A stretch of 56,494 nucleotides of DNA, taken from positions 1 to 56,494 of the forward strand of contig NZ_AHZC01000066.1 of NCBI RefSeq assembly GCF_000247475.1. The letters are read 5' to 3'. The position numbers were made by a program, and so were the translations under genes. This stretch comes from Rhizobium sp. PDO1-076 (GTDB taxonomy: Bacteria; Pseudomonadota; Alphaproteobacteria; Rhizobiales; Rhizobiaceae). Each line of letters opens with the position of its first letter. The first letter of the stretch is position 1. Of the stretch, positions 43,330 to 52,681 are shown one piece after another. The notes beneath the pieces are model-generated. The model was not told the DNA's origin. It ran no database searches and saw only the letters and a program-made list of their open reading frames with translations.

Positions 43330-45720
43330 ATGCACAACCGATCGCGATCCCGACTATCTGCACAAATCTCGACGCTGGCCGACACTTTCCTCCGCCTTGG
43401 GGAAACAGGCAGCAGCGAGGAAGAAGTCAATAGAATTCGGGCCGTCCGGCTGGCCACGGTCTGGAACAGCACGCCCTGGATGATGGCAGCCAACTTCGGC
43501 AATGCCGTTTTGACCATCATCGTCTTTGCCAACCATCCGTCCGCCTTGCTGGTCAACATCGTATGCGGGCTGCTGATAGTGATCGCTTTTCATACCAGCC
43601 TCGGTTGGTGGCGCGGGCACGGCAAGCCCATCCGCAGGCATGCCAGCATTCGCGGCACGCGCAATGCGGTGATTTACGGCGCATTGCTGAGCTTCCTCTG
43701 GGCGACGATCGACATTATCGGCTTCGCCGACGCTACCGGCAGCCAGAAACAGGTCCTTATTGCACTGACGGTCGGCATGACAGCCGGTGCCGGCTTTGCC
43801 CTCGCCACCGTGCCCGCTGCGGCCATTGCGTTCTGCGGCATAATGGGAATGGGTGTCGCGATATCCTTGCTGCTGACATCTGATGTGATCGGCCTCTATC
43901 TTTTCGCACTTTTCCTGATCTATGCCGCCATCATTGTCCGCGCGTCTCTGGCACTTTGCAAAAGCATCACCGAGCGCGTGCAGGCAAAGTTGGCAGCTCT
44001 CGAACAGCGCGATGTGATCAATCTTCTTCTCAACGATTTTGAGGAAAACGCCGCAGACTGGCTTTGGGGCACGGATGCGGACATGCGGATTGGTCACGCC
44101 TCGCCGCGCTTTTGCGAACAGTTGCAGGTGCCCGACACATTCATTCTCGGCAAGCCGATCATCGATGCGCTGCCCTTCGCCCGGATCGGCAGCAAGCCGA
44201 TCGACGGAACAGAGACACGGGAAGACTTTCACCGTCGCATGTGCCAGAAGCAATCGTTTCGTGACGCCGACATCTGTGTGGAACAGGCCGGAGAACTGGC
44301 GATATGGTCGCTGACAGCCAAGGCCATCATCGATGCTTCCGGCACATTCACAGGCTACCGTGGCGTCGGCCGCGATGTGACCGCCAGTCGTGAAGCGCGG
44401 CTGCGGATCGAACACATGGCACGCCATGATCCGCTGACCGATGTCGGCAATCGCACCTTGCTGAACGAAGATCTCACACGCGCCATTGCACGTCACGAGC
44501 GCTTCGCAGATCCGTTCTCGGTCTTGCTGCTGGACCTCGACCGCTTCAAGCAAGTCAACGACACGCACGGCCATGGCGTCGGTGACGAATTGCTCCGGGA
44601 GGTCGCGCGGGTACTGAATACGCTCTGCGACGAGACCGACACTCTGGCACGTCTGGGCGGAGACGAATTCGCCATTCTGCACATGTCAGCGGAGGGGCCC
44701 CAATGCTCCGGCGTCCTCGCTACACGCATCATTGAACGACTGCAGCGACCCTTCTCCCTGAAATCCGGCACGGTCCAGGTCGGTGTCAGTATCAGTATTG
44801 GTATTGCCTGTGCGCCGATAGATGGCACAGAGGCCGACCAGCTGCTGCGCAATGCTGACCTTGCGCTCTACCGGGCAAAAGTCGATGGCCGCAATCGCTT
44901 CCACTTCTTCGACACGTCGCTCGACGCTTCGGCACGCCGCCGCAATAAGATCGAACACGAACTTCGCATGGCGCTGACCAATGACACGCTCTCATTGAAC
45001 TTCCAGCCCCTGATCAGCGCGGAGAGCGGAAAGGTGGTCTGCGCCGAGGCTCTGTTGCGGTGGAATCATCCAACATTGGGGCCAATAAGTCCCGCGGAAT
45101 TCGTGCCGATCGCCGAAGAGACAGGCCTTATCACAGGCATCGGTGCCTGGGTGGTCAACCAGGCCTGCAAGCTTGCGGCCGATTGGCCGGCGCATATTCG
45201 CGTCGCGGTCAACCTGTCACCGCGCCAGTTTATCAGCCCTGGATTGCTGCCGATGATTGAAAACGCGCTGCAGCAGAACTCTATGACGGCAGCGCGGCTC
45301 GAACTGGAACTCACCGAGAGCCTGCTCATGAACTCCACGCCCGGCGTTGGGGAGACACTTCAGGCGTTGAGCAGGCTTGGCCTGCGTATCGCGCTGGATG
45401 ATTTCGGCACCGGCTTTTCGTCGCTCAGCTACCTACTCCACTATCACTTCGACAAATTGAAGATCGACCAGTCCTTCATCTCCGACCTCGAAACCAACGC
45501 CGACAGCCGCGCCATCGTCAGCTCGATCATCAATCTGGCAAAGGAACTGCGTATGTCTGTTGCCGCCGAAGGGATCGAGGCAACAGGCCAGCTCGACCTT
45601 TTGAAGCAGTTCGGCTGCGGCGAAATACAGGGCTATCTTGTCAGTCGACCAATGCCGATCGATCAGTTCGAAGCCTATCTCGCCGCTGAAAGCAGCGCGC
45701 CGCTGCGTCTCTCCGCCTGA
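43330..45720 (+). CDS. Membrane-bound PAS-GGDEF-EAL protein (cyclic-di-GMP cyclase/phosphodiesterase)
   Basis: A 796-residue protein. About five to six membrane helices (45-210) lead to a PAS domain (about 235-350: EENAADWLWGTDADMRIGHASPRFCEQL). A GGDEF domain follows (about 360-520) with the intact motif RLGGDEFAIL. The EAL domain (about 535-785) has all expected motifs: EALLRW, NLSPRQ, ELTES, DDFGTGFSSL, KIDQSF and AEGIE. Both activities are therefore possible. The inhibitory RxxD before GGDEF reads DETD here, so product inhibition is probably absent. The ATG at 43330 has a weak ribosome site. It converges with degP. Confidence 0.93.
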   Translation: MHNRSRSRLSAQISTLADTFLRLGETGSSEEEVNRIRAVRLATVWNSTPWMMAANFGNAVLTIIVFANHPSALLVNIVCGLLIVIAFHTSLGWWRGHGKPIRRHASIRGTRNAVIYGALLSFLWATIDIIGFADATGSQKQVLIALTVGMTAGAGFALATVPAAAIAFCGIMGMGVAISLLLTSDVIGLYLFALFLIYAAIIVRASLALCKSITERVQAKLAALEQRDVINLLLNDFEENAADWLWGTDADMRIGHASPRFCEQLQVPDTFILGKPIIDALPFARIGSKPIDGTETREDFHRRMCQKQSFRDADICVEQAGELAIWSLTAKAIIDASGTFTGYRGVGRDVTASREARLRIEHMARHDPLTDVGNRTLLNEDLTRAIARHERFADPFSVLLLDLDRFKQVNDTHGHGVGDELLREVARVLNTLCDETDTLARLGGDEFAILHMSAEGPQCSGVLATRIIERLQRPFSLKSGTVQVGVSISIGIACAPIDGTEADQLLRNADLALYRAKVDGRNRFHFFDTSLDASARRRNKIEHELRMALTNDTLSLNFQPLISAESGKVVCAEALLRWNHPTLGPISPAEFVPIAEETGLITGIGAWVVNQACKLAADWPAHIRVAVNLSPRQFISPGLLPMIENALQQNSMTAARLELELTESLLMNSTPGVGETLQALSRLGLRIALDDFGTGFSSLSYLLHYHFDKLKIDQSFISDLETNADSRAIVSSIINLAKELRMSVAAEGIEATGQLDLLKQFGCGEIQGYLVSRPMPIDQFEAYLAAESSAPLRLSA

Positions 45721-45724
45721 TCGG

Positions 45725-47326
45725 CTATTCGAGCGGGACTGCAACGAGCCGCAGATTGCCTTCCTTATCGGCAATCATCAGGTACCCGCTGCGCCGTCCC
45801 TCGCCCTTGATGCTGGTCAGTTTCTCGGCCACCTGCTGCGGGGTCTTCATGAACTCCTGCGCCACCTCGACAATGACGTCGCCGGCCTTGAGGCCCTTTT
45901 CCTCGGCCTTGGAACCGGGCAGGATCCGTGTGATCACCACGCCCTCGACGCTCTCGGCAATTCCATAAGACTTGCGAGCTGCGTCATCCAGCACTGCGAT
46001 CTCCACGCCGATCAGGCCTTCGGTCACAGGTGCCGCCGATTTCTGCTCGGCAGGCGCCGTCTGGTCCTGCTCTCCGGATTGCCCGTCATCCGGCGTCTGG
46101 CTGTCGGGGGACTGGTTTTCGCCATCGGGCGTCTCGTCCTCTGGCATCGCCTGATCCTCGTCCTCCGGCGCGACGCTCTGTTGTCCGTCTTCGGTTTCGT
46201 TGCTGGCAACTTCGTCATCTTCCAGCCGTCCGAGCGTTACCTTGACGCTCTGCTCCTTGCCGTCCCTGAGGATGACGACGTCGAGCGGCGTGCCGATCGC
46301 GCTTTCTGCCACGATCCGGGTCAAGTCCCTGGTCTCGCTGATCACCTTGCCATCAAATTTCACGATGATGTCGCCGACTGCGATCGGCCCTTTTTCAACC
46401 GGGCCGCCCTCGACGATGCCGCTGATCATCGCGCCGCGTGCCCGACCGATCTTCAGACTTTCGGCCACCTCGTCGGAAACCGGCTGTATGCGCACCCCGA
46501 GCCAACCGCGACGGGTTTCGCCGAACTCCTTCAACTGGCTGACGATATTGGCGGCAAGCTCCGTCGGCACGGCAAACCCGATACCGATCGAGCCACCGCT
46601 CGGCGAAATGATTGCCGTGTTGATGCCGATCACCTCGCCGCTCATGTTGAACAGCGGACCGCCGGAATTGCCCTTGTTGATCGCCGCATCGGTCTGGATG
46701 AAGTTGTCGTAGGGGCCCGCATTGATGTTGCGGCCGCTTGCCGAAATGATGCCAACGGTAACCGATCCGCCAAGACCGAACGGGTTGCCGATCGCCATGA
46801 CCCAGTCACCGATCCGCATCTTGCGCGAATCGCCGAACTTGACCGAGGTCAGCGGCTGCGGCGGCTCGACCTTGAGCAGCGACAGGTCGGTCTTGGTGTC
46901 GGTGCCGATCAGCTTGGCCTTGAGCTTGGAGCCGTCGGAAAAGATAACCTCGATATCATCGGCATTCTCGATGACATGATTGTTGGTGACGATATAGCCG
47001 GTCGGATCGATGACGAAGCCGGAGCCCAGCGAATTGACCTTGCTGCTGCTGTCGCCACCCTCGCGGTTCTTGTAGAAATCCTCGAACAGTTCCTGAAACG
47101 GCGAGCCTTCGGGCACCTGCGGCAGGGGACCGTTGCCCTCTTCCTTGACGCTCTGGGAGGTCGAGATGTTGACCACCGCGCCGAGCAGGCCACTGGCGAG
47201 ATCGGCGACGGATTCCGGTCCCTGCGCAAAACTCTGCTGCGGCGCACTGACGGTTCCAAACGCCACGGCGCTACCAATCAGGAAGGCCGGCAGGATCGTT
47301 CGCAAGGTGCGGGCGTTCGTGGTCAT
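45725..47326 (-). CDS. degP: Periplasmic serine protease, DegP/HtrA family, with an acidic inter-PDZ linker
   Basis: A 533-residue protein. The signal peptide ends at about 35. The trypsin-like domain has His in VTNNHVIEN, Asp in DTKTDLSLL and Ser in NKGNSGGPLF. PDZ 1 (about 275-365) and PDZ 2 (about 440-525) are separated by a stretch of about 75 residues made almost entirely of Glu, Asp, Gln, Ser and Pro (about 370-430). It degrades or holds misfolded envelope proteins. The ATG at 47326 has GAGGA seven bases upstream; an ATG twelve bases earlier is possible. It ends the thyA-folA-hflKC-DUF2065-degP run, with a 112-base gap that may carry its own promoter. Confidence 0.95.
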   Translation of the reverse strand: MTTNARTLRTILPAFLIGSAVAFGTVSAPQQSFAQGPESVADLASGLLGAVVNISTSQSVKEEGNGPLPQVPEGSPFQELFEDFYKNREGGDSSSKVNSLGSGFVIDPTGYIVTNNHVIENADDIEVIFSDGSKLKAKLIGTDTKTDLSLLKVEPPQPLTSVKFGDSRKMRIGDWVMAIGNPFGLGGSVTVGIISASGRNINAGPYDNFIQTDAAINKGNSGGPLFNMSGEVIGINTAIISPSGGSIGIGFAVPTELAANIVSQLKEFGETRRGWLGVRIQPVSDEVAESLKIGRARGAMISGIVEGGPVEKGPIAVGDIIVKFDGKVISETRDLTRIVAESAIGTPLDVVILRDGKEQSVKVTLGRLEDDEVASNETEDGQQSVAPEDEDQAMPEDETPDGENQSPDSQTPDDGQSGEQDQTAPAEQKSAAPVTEGLIGVEIAVLDDAARKSYGIAESVEGVVITRILPGSKAEEKGLKAGDVIVEVAQEFMKTPQQVAEKLTSIKGEGRRSGYLMIADKEGNLRLVAVPLE

Positions 47327-47438
47327 GGGCTTCCTCATTGTCGGTTTCAGTCCTGCTATCGAAACATAAGGCGGATTGGCAGAAGGGGAAATCACATTTG
47401 CCGGAAATCCCCTAGCGCAGACTTGCGACCAGATCTTG

Positions 47439-47624
47439 TCAGCCGCGCAAGAACCACACGATGCCGACGCCAAATATGATCGCGACAAGTCCCGAGAGAC
47501 GCAGATGTTCCTCGGGAATGCCTGGCAGCAACTGTGCCATGCGCACAATAAAACGAGGGGCCAGTGCATAGACCAGCCCCTCGATGATCAGAAACAAGGC
47601 AATACCTGTCAAAAGGTCTGCCAT
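47439..47624 (-). CDS. DUF2065 small membrane protein (YjeT-like)
   Basis: A 61-residue protein with two membrane helices: MADLLTGIALFLIIEGLVYALAP, a short loop with RLSGL, and VAIIFGVGIVWFLRG. This is the whole DUF2065 family pattern. It is encoded six bases after hflC, as in many proteobacteria, and probably belongs with the HflKC complex. Function is unknown. Confidence 0.9.
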   Translation of the reverse strand: MADLLTGIALFLIIEGLVYALAPRFIVRMAQLLPGIPEEHLRLSGLVAIIFGVGIVWFLRG

Positions 47625-47630
47625 GGCAGT

Positions 47631-48557
47631 TTAGTTTCCGGCAGGAGCCGGAACCGCTGGCGTACCTGATGTCTGGCCGGTCCCCACGCCACTGTTGAAG
47701 AAGCGGAAGAAATCCGAATCCGGCGACAGAACCATGGTCGTGCTCTTGTCGCTCAGCGACGCCGTGTAGGCTCGCATCGAACGATAGAACTCGAAGAAGG
47801 CCGGGTCACGCGAGAAGGCATCGGCAAACAGCCGGTTGCGCTCCGCATCGCCCTCACCGCGAAGGATTTCCGAATCGCGCTGCGCTTCCGCCTGCAACTC
47901 GACAACCTGACGGTCGGCGATCGCGCGGCGGCGCTGGCCTTCTTCGTTACCGCGAGCGCGGATCAGTTCGGCCTCGGCAAGACGCTCGGCCTTCATGCGG
48001 TCGAAAGTCTGCTGCGACACTTCCTGCGTCAGGTCCGTGCGACGGATTCGGACATCGGAAATCGTGATGCCCAGCGTTTCCGCGTCGGCCTTCAGGTCGC
48101 TGCGGATTTCCTGCATCATCGAGGAACGTTCGTCCGACAGGGCAGCTTCGAAGCTGCGCTGACCGTAGACACGGCGCAGCGATGCATCGAGACGCGTCCG
48201 AAGGCGGGCTTCCGCCGATTCCCGGTCACCGGATACGGTTTCACGGAAACGACGCGGATCGGTGATGTTGTAGACCACGAAAGCATCGACTTCGTAGAAC
48301 TTGCCGCCAGAAACCTGGACACGAATGTTGTCGAGGTCGAAACGCAGCGCCTGATCTTCGACATACTGGACCCGATCTGCATCGGCAAAGGCGAACGGCA
48401 GTTTGAAGTACAGGCCAGGCTCGCTGTAGACGTCCTGGATCTGACCGAAGCGGACAACCACTGCCTGCTGGCGTTCGTTGACGACGAAGACGGACGAATA
48501 GATCAGCACCAGCAACACGGCCAGACCGATCAGGATTGCAGCCAAACGATTGGACAT
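47631..48557 (-). CDS. hflC: HflC, regulator of the FtsH protease
   Basis: A 308-residue band-7/SPFH protein with one N-terminal membrane helix (about 5-25). The SPFH domain follows (about 25-190: SVFVVNERQQAVVVRFGQIQDVYSEPGLYFKLPFA), and then a long charged helix (190-260: RTDLTQEVSQQTFDRMKAERLAEAELIRARGNEEG). With HflK it forms a large cage around FtsH in the inner membrane. The ATG at 48557 has GGAGG eight bases upstream, and one base separates it from the hflK stop. A short tail (GTGQTSGTPAVPAPAGN) is Gly/Pro-rich. Confidence 0.96.
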   Translation of the reverse strand: MSNRLAAILIGLAVLLVLIYSSVFVVNERQQAVVVRFGQIQDVYSEPGLYFKLPFAFADADRVQYVEDQALRFDLDNIRVQVSGGKFYEVDAFVVYNITDPRRFRETVSGDRESAEARLRTRLDASLRRVYGQRSFEAALSDERSSMMQEIRSDLKADAETLGITISDVRIRRTDLTQEVSQQTFDRMKAERLAEAELIRARGNEEGQRRRAIADRQVVELQAEAQRDSEILRGEGDAERNRLFADAFSRDPAFFEFYRSMRAYTASLSDKSTTMVLSPDSDFFRFFNSGVGTGQTSGTPAVPAPAGN

Positions 48558-48558
48558 C

Positions 48559-49662
48559 TTAGTTGCCTCCCTGCGTCTGCGCCGGACGTGTGATTTCATT
48601 CAGCGGCAGATAGGGAACCACACCCTGCTTTTCGTCGATGATGACCTTGTTCGAATTCTTCAGAACCTGCTCCATGGTTTCCAGATAGATGCGCTGGCGG
48701 GTCACGTCAGGCGCCTTGCTGTACTCGTCATAGATGGAGACGAAGCGCTTAGCCTCACCGTCCGCTTCCTTGACGACACGGTCCTTGTAGGCTGCCGCCT
48801 CTTCGCGGATCTGCGCAGCCTGGCCTCGGGCCTGACCGAGCTGGGTGTTGGAATACTTGTTGGCTTCTTCGACGAAACGGTCTTCGTCCTGCTCGGCGCG
48901 CTGCACTTCGTCGAACGCGTCGGCCACCTCGCGTGGCGGTGCCGCATCTTCGATCGCCACGGCATTGATGGAGATACCGGCCCCATAGGAATCCATGGTG
49001 CCCTGGATGATCGCCTTCACACCAGCCGCGATGTCCTGACGCGCATCACGGAAAATGTCCTGTGCCGGACGACGCCCGACCACTTCACGCATCGCGCTCT
49101 CGGCCACCTGCTGCAATGTCTGCGCCGGGTTTTCAAGATTGAAGAGATAGGCCTTCGGGTCCGAAACCGTGAACAGAACCGAGAACTGAACGTTGACGAT
49201 GTTCTGGTCGCCCGTCAGCATCAGACCAGCGCTTGCATTGCTGGAATTGGCGCGACCGCCGATATTCTGCTGCTGCTCGGTGACCTTGACGATCTCGACC
49301 GTCTCAAACGGCCAGAAATGGAAATGCAGGCCGGGCATCGAGATGTCTTCCGTCGGCTTGCCGAAGCGCAGCTCGACGCCGCGCTCGTCCGGCTGGACGG
49401 TGTAGACGGCCTGGATTAGCCAGAAGGCCACGAGAACGAGGGCAAGGATTGCCACCACGCCACCGTTGAACCCACCCGGGACCACGCTCTTCAGACGATC
49501 CTGTCCGCGACGGATCAGATCCTCCAGATCGGGGGGCGTGTTGTTGCCGCCACCGCCACCACGTGGCCGGTTCGGCCCCTGCCCCCAGGGGCCCTGATTG
49601 TTTCCGCCGCCGCCGCCGCCCCATGGACCGCCGCCGCCGCCGTTCTGATTGCTCCAGGGCAT
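48559..49662 (-). CDS. hflK: HflK, regulator of the FtsH protease
   Basis: A 367-residue partner of HflC. The first about 45 residues are a Gly/Asn/Pro-rich cytosolic segment (MPWSNQNGGGGGPWGGGGGG). One membrane helix (about 70-90) and the SPFH domain (VYTVQPDERGVELRFGKPTEDISMPGLHFHFWPFE) follow. A long coiled helix then carries QRAEQDEDRFVEEANKYSN. It is the first of hflK-hflC-DUF2065. The gap of 154 bases to folA may hold a promoter. All family features are present. Confidence 0.96.
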   Translation of the reverse strand: MPWSNQNGGGGGPWGGGGGGNNQGPWGQGPNRPRGGGGGNNTPPDLEDLIRRGQDRLKSVVPGGFNGGVVAILALVLVAFWLIQAVYTVQPDERGVELRFGKPTEDISMPGLHFHFWPFETVEIVKVTEQQQNIGGRANSSNASAGLMLTGDQNIVNVQFSVLFTVSDPKAYLFNLENPAQTLQQVAESAMREVVGRRPAQDIFRDARQDIAAGVKAIIQGTMDSYGAGISINAVAIEDAAPPREVADAFDEVQRAEQDEDRFVEEANKYSNTQLGQARGQAAQIREEAAAYKDRVVKEADGEAKRFVSIYDEYSKAPDVTRQRIYLETMEQVLKNSNKVIIDEKQGVVPYLPLNEITRPAQTQGGN

Positions 49663-49816
49663 TCATACCTCTTTTGTTGTAAAATCGCTCCCAAGCCCCT
49701 CGCGGACACCCCGGAAGGCAAGCGCGCAAATGACTGACATGGTTATAGGTATCAGCCCACCGGCTTTCAACGCAAACCAGTCAACTTCTTTCAAAGACAG
49801 GGGAAATATTACGTTA

Positions 49817-50338
49817 TCAGGCGCGCCTGCGACGGTATATCGCGTAGCAGGTGGCGTAATTGTCTTTTTCGCCCGCCGGAACGACGGTTTCCTCGACCTG
49901 CTCGAACACAGCCGGGTCGATTTCGGGAAAGTGCGTATCACCGTCGATCTCGGTCTCGACATGAGTGACATACAAGACGTCTGCATATGGCAGCGCCTGG
50001 CGGTAGATCTCGCCGCCACCGACGACACAGACCTCATGCACGCCCGAAGCCTCCGCGAGAGCCCGCGCCCTGGAGAGAGCCGCATCAAGACTAGCGACCG
50101 TCTCGACGCCCGGCATCTCGATCCGGCTGTTGCGGCTGACGATGACATGCGGACGTCCCGGCAAGGGCTTCGAGCCGACAGACTCAAACGTCTTGCGCCC
50201 CATGATCAGCGGCTTGCCCATGCTGAGAGCCTTGAACCGCTTCAGATCGGTCGAGAGTTTCCACGGCATATCGCCATCGCGACCAATCACGCCATTGCGC
50301 GACACGGCCACGATGATGACGATATCAATGCTGGCCAT
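49817..50338 (-). CDS. folA: Dihydrofolate reductase
   Basis: A 173-residue enzyme. IVIIVAVSRNGVIGRDGDMPWKLSTDLKRFKALSMGKPLIMGRKTFESVG holds the substrate site (Asp in MPWKLSTD-type motif) and cofactor site. VCVVGGGEIYRQALPYADVLYVTHVE completes the NADPH fold. It reduces dihydrofolate, regenerating the cofactor that ThyA oxidises. The ATG at 50338 has AAGGAG seven bases upstream; a TTG six bases earlier is less likely. It follows thyA by 33 bases, the usual thyA-folA pairing. Confidence 0.96.
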   Translation of the reverse strand: MASIDIVIIVAVSRNGVIGRDGDMPWKLSTDLKRFKALSMGKPLIMGRKTFESVGSKPLPGRPHVIVSRNSRIEMPGVETVASLDAALSRARALAEASGVHEVCVVGGGEIYRQALPYADVLYVTHVETEIDGDTHFPEIDPAVFEQVEETVVPAGEKDNYATCYAIYRRRRA

Positions 50339-50371
50339 CGCCAAACTCCTTGCTCGGCTTCTGCGCAGCGC

Positions 50372-51166
50372 CTAGACGGCAATCGGCGCCTTGATGCTTG
50401 AATCAGCGTCGTAGCCAACCAGCGTAAAGTCTTCAAACTTGAAGGAAAACAGGTCCTTCACCTCCGGATTGATCTGCATGTGCGGCAACGCCTTCGGGGT
50501 GCGCGAGAGCTGCAGATGTGCCTGCTCGAAATGATTGGAATAAATATGGGCATCGCCGAGTGTATGAATGAAATCGCCGAGCTTCAGACCGGTAACCTGG
50601 GCCACCATCATCGTCAGTAGCGCATAGGAAGCGATATTGAAGGGTACGCCGAGAAAGATATCAGCCGAACGTTGGTAAAGCTGGCAAGACAGCTTGCCGT
50701 CGGCAACATAGAACTGGAACAGGCAATGGCACGGTGGCAAGGCCATCTCGTCCACTTCCGCCGGGTTCCAGGCCGAGACGATATGGCGGCGCGAATTCGG
50801 ATTGGTCTTGATGCCTTCGATCAGCTTTTCGATCTGGTCGATATGCCCACCCTTGCCATCCGGCCAGGACCGCCATTGTGCACCATAGACCGGGCCGAGA
50901 TTGCCGTCTTCATCGGCCCATTCGTCCCAGATCGTCACGCCGTTCTCGCGCAGATAGCCGATATTCGTTTCGCCTTTGAGAAACCACAGCAGTTCGTGAA
51001 TGATCGACCGCAGATGCAGCTTCTTTGTCGTCGTGACCGGAAACCCTTCTGACAGGTCGTAGCGCATCTGATAGCCGAAAATCGAACGCGTGCCGGTTCC
51101 CGTCCGGTCTCCGCGGTCGGTCCCCGTCTCAAGCACATGGCGAAGAAGGTCGTGATACTGCTTCAT
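50372..51166 (-). CDS. thyA: Thymidylate synthase
   Basis: A 264-residue enzyme, the same length as the well-known family members. It makes dTMP from dUMP with methylene-tetrahydrofolate. The catalytic Cys is in [12 protein letters not shown], the phosphate site [10 protein letters not shown], the dUMP site [23 protein letters not shown], and [12 protein letters not shown] is also typical. The ATG at 51166 is chosen because the family starts [12 protein letters not shown]; the open frame to 51235 is not conserved. It begins the minus-strand run and diverges from the tmRNA gene. Confidence 0.97.
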   Translation of the reverse strand: MKQYHDLLRHVLETGTDRGDRTGTGTRSIFGYQMRYDLSEGFPVTTTKKLHLRSIIHELLWFLKGETNIGYLRENGVTIWDEWADEDGNLGPVYGAQWRSWPDGKGGHIDQIEKLIEGIKTNPNSRRHIVSAWNPAEVDEMALPPCHCLFQFYVADGKLSCQLYQRSADIFLGVPFNIASYALLTMMVAQVTGLKLGDFIHTLGDAHIYSNHFEQAHLQLSRTPKALPHMQINPEVKDLFSFKFEDFTLVGYDADSSIKAPIAV

Positions 51167-51349
51167 GGGTCGGGCCGCCGATTCTGTTTGACTGCATTCT
51201 AGTGTCAGCCGCCGGCCAAACCAAGCCACCCTCACGCGAAGGATGAGGCCATCAACAGCTTGCGTGGTTTACCGCCGTCAAAGTCTTTTGGCCCCACCAA
51301 GCCAACACCCCTTTTCATTGGCGACCGAAACACCTATATCAGTTTCGTT

Positions 51350-51706
51350 GGCTTTCGGGCCATCTATGGCAATAAACGGTCGGTGTAATAAACCTATTGG
51401 ACCCGGGGGCGGTACCCGGCGCCTCCACCAAAAACCGGTCGGTCTCCCGAACTATGGGCGTGACCGGCTTTTGATGGGGGCGAAATAGGATCGACAAGGG
51501 CGTAAAGATCGAACTTTTGCTCGGCATGATACCGCCGTTATCGGGTCACAAGTGTAGTTGCAAACGACAACAACGCTAAGGGTTATGCTCTCGCTGCCTA
51601 ATGGCGGTGCGGGAAATCCGAACCAAGTCCTCTAGGTTAGCCCCTTGAGGCGGGGTCCGAAGGCACCTGGCAACAGAAGCCTTCACCTTACCTTCCCCGC
51701 TACCCC
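51350..51706 (+). ncRNA. ssrA: tmRNA (SsrA), permuted two-piece form
   Basis: The acceptor piece comes first and ends with CGCCTCC-A-CCA at 51420-51430, preceded by a T-arm (CCGGG..CCCGG). After a spacer (51431-51475) that can itself fold (ACCGGTC/GACCGG), the coding piece starts at 51476 with GGGGGCG, which pairs with CGCCTCC (one G-T) to complete the tRNA-like acceptor stem. The coding part carries GGATCGACAAGGGCG and the tag frame at 51560-51601, which reads ANDNNAKGYALAA then TAA. This circularly permuted order is typical of alphaproteobacteria. The tag marks proteins from stalled ribosomes for ClpXP. Both outer ends are approximate. Confidence 0.93.
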
Positions 51707-51824
51707 ATCTTTCTAAAATGATGTATTCTCACCGCATCAGACTCGTGCGTCAGGGCTTTTCTGCAATCCCTCGCCGTGGCATACAGCCGACTGAAACCGG
51801 CATGATAAGGAAAGACAGGATCTC

Positions 51825-52337
51825 ATGGGGCAAGACCACATTCGCTACGACATTCTGGCCCAGGACGCATTGCGCAGTGTTATCCGCAAGGTTTTGACCG
51901 AGGTCGCGGCAGCAGGACGCCTTCCGGGTGACCACCATTTCTTCATCACCTTCCTGACCGGCGCTCCGGGCGTGCGCATTTCGCAGCACCTGAAGACCAA
52001 ATATGCCGAACAGATGACAATCGTCATCCAGCACCAGTTCTGGGAACTGAAGGTGACGGACAGCCTGTTCGAAATTGGCCTGTCCTTCTCCGACACCCCG
52101 GAAAAGCTGGTGATCCCGTTCAATGCCATCCGCGGCTTCTATGATCCATCGGTGAATTTCGAACTCGAATTTGATGTTCCTCTGGCAGACGAGGACGAAG
52201 AGGGCGAAAGCGCCGAGATCACCGCCTATCCGGTCGACGCTGCGGCCCGCACCGAAGAAGGTGGCGAGCCGAAGGAAGGCGAAGAAAAGAAGGAAGGCTC
52301 GGTCGTCTCGCTCGATGCCTTCCGCAAGAAGCAGTAA
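51825..52337 (+). CDS. sspB: SspB, adaptor of ClpXP for tmRNA-tagged proteins (alpha type)
   Basis: A 170-residue protein. The N-terminal about 115 residues are the tag-binding domain (IRYDILAQDALRSVIRKVLTEVAAAGRLPGDHHFFITFLTGAPGVRISQHLKTKYAEQMTIVIQHQFWEL). A Glu-rich flexible linker follows, and then the conserved ClpX-docking tail GSVVSLDAFRKKQ. It brings ssrA-tagged proteins to ClpXP. The ATG at 51825 has AGGA upstream. It lies about 120 bases after the tmRNA gene whose product it recognises. Confidence 0.94.
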   Translation: MGQDHIRYDILAQDALRSVIRKVLTEVAAAGRLPGDHHFFITFLTGAPGVRISQHLKTKYAEQMTIVIQHQFWELKVTDSLFEIGLSFSDTPEKLVIPFNAIRGFYDPSVNFELEFDVPLADEDEEGESAEITAYPVDAAARTEEGGEPKEGEEKKEGSVVSLDAFRKKQ

Positions 52338-52401
52338 TTCAGGTTTATCATGATCGGCCGGGACATTTTCCCGGCCGACTGATTCCAGGGGATGCTCGAT
52401 C

Positions 52402-52593
52402 GTGGCCGCTGACATCGTCAATCTTCGCCAGTTCCGCAAAGCCAAGGCGCGCACCGAAAAGGATGCGACAGCGGAACAGAACCGCATTTCATTCGGCCGG
52501 ACCAAGGCGGAAAAGAGCCTGACGCGCAGCCTGAACGAAAAGGCGAGCAAGACGCACGAACAAGGCCGCCTGGAAGACACAAAAGGCGAATGA
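52402..52593 (+). CDS. DUF4169 small basic protein
   Basis: A 63-residue, highly charged protein (ADIVNLRQFRKAKARTEKDATAEQNRISFGRTKAEK) matching DUF4169, a family of unknown function confined to alphaproteobacteria. The start is a GTG at 52402 with GGGGA upstream. It lies 64 bases after sspB and 88 bases before the ribbon-helix-helix gene; these three genes commonly occur together in this order, which suggests an operon. No catalytic residues are apparent. Confidence 0.85.
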   Translation: MAADIVNLRQFRKAKARTEKDATAEQNRISFGRTKAEKSLTRSLNEKASKTHEQGRLEDTKGE

Positions 52594-52681
52594 ACACCCC
52601 CGAAAGAGATTCGCAATCAGCAGCTTGCCAGGCTTTGCGGAATCAATATGCGAAGCCCTTGGAACGCAGTGCGGGGCACCG

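Noticed and set aside
45638..47479. A 613-codon open frame on the plus strand opposite degP
   Set aside because: It lies antisense to a complete DegP with an intact catalytic triad. Its translation is rich in His, Asp and Arg with no motif.
49550..49660. GGN-type tandem repeat near the start of hflK as a possible repeat element
   Set aside because: It simply encodes the Gly-rich N-terminus typical of HflK proteins.
49663..50187. A 174-codon minus-strand frame between hflK and folA
   Set aside because: Most of it lies inside folA in another frame, and the remainder has no start signal or conserved sequence.
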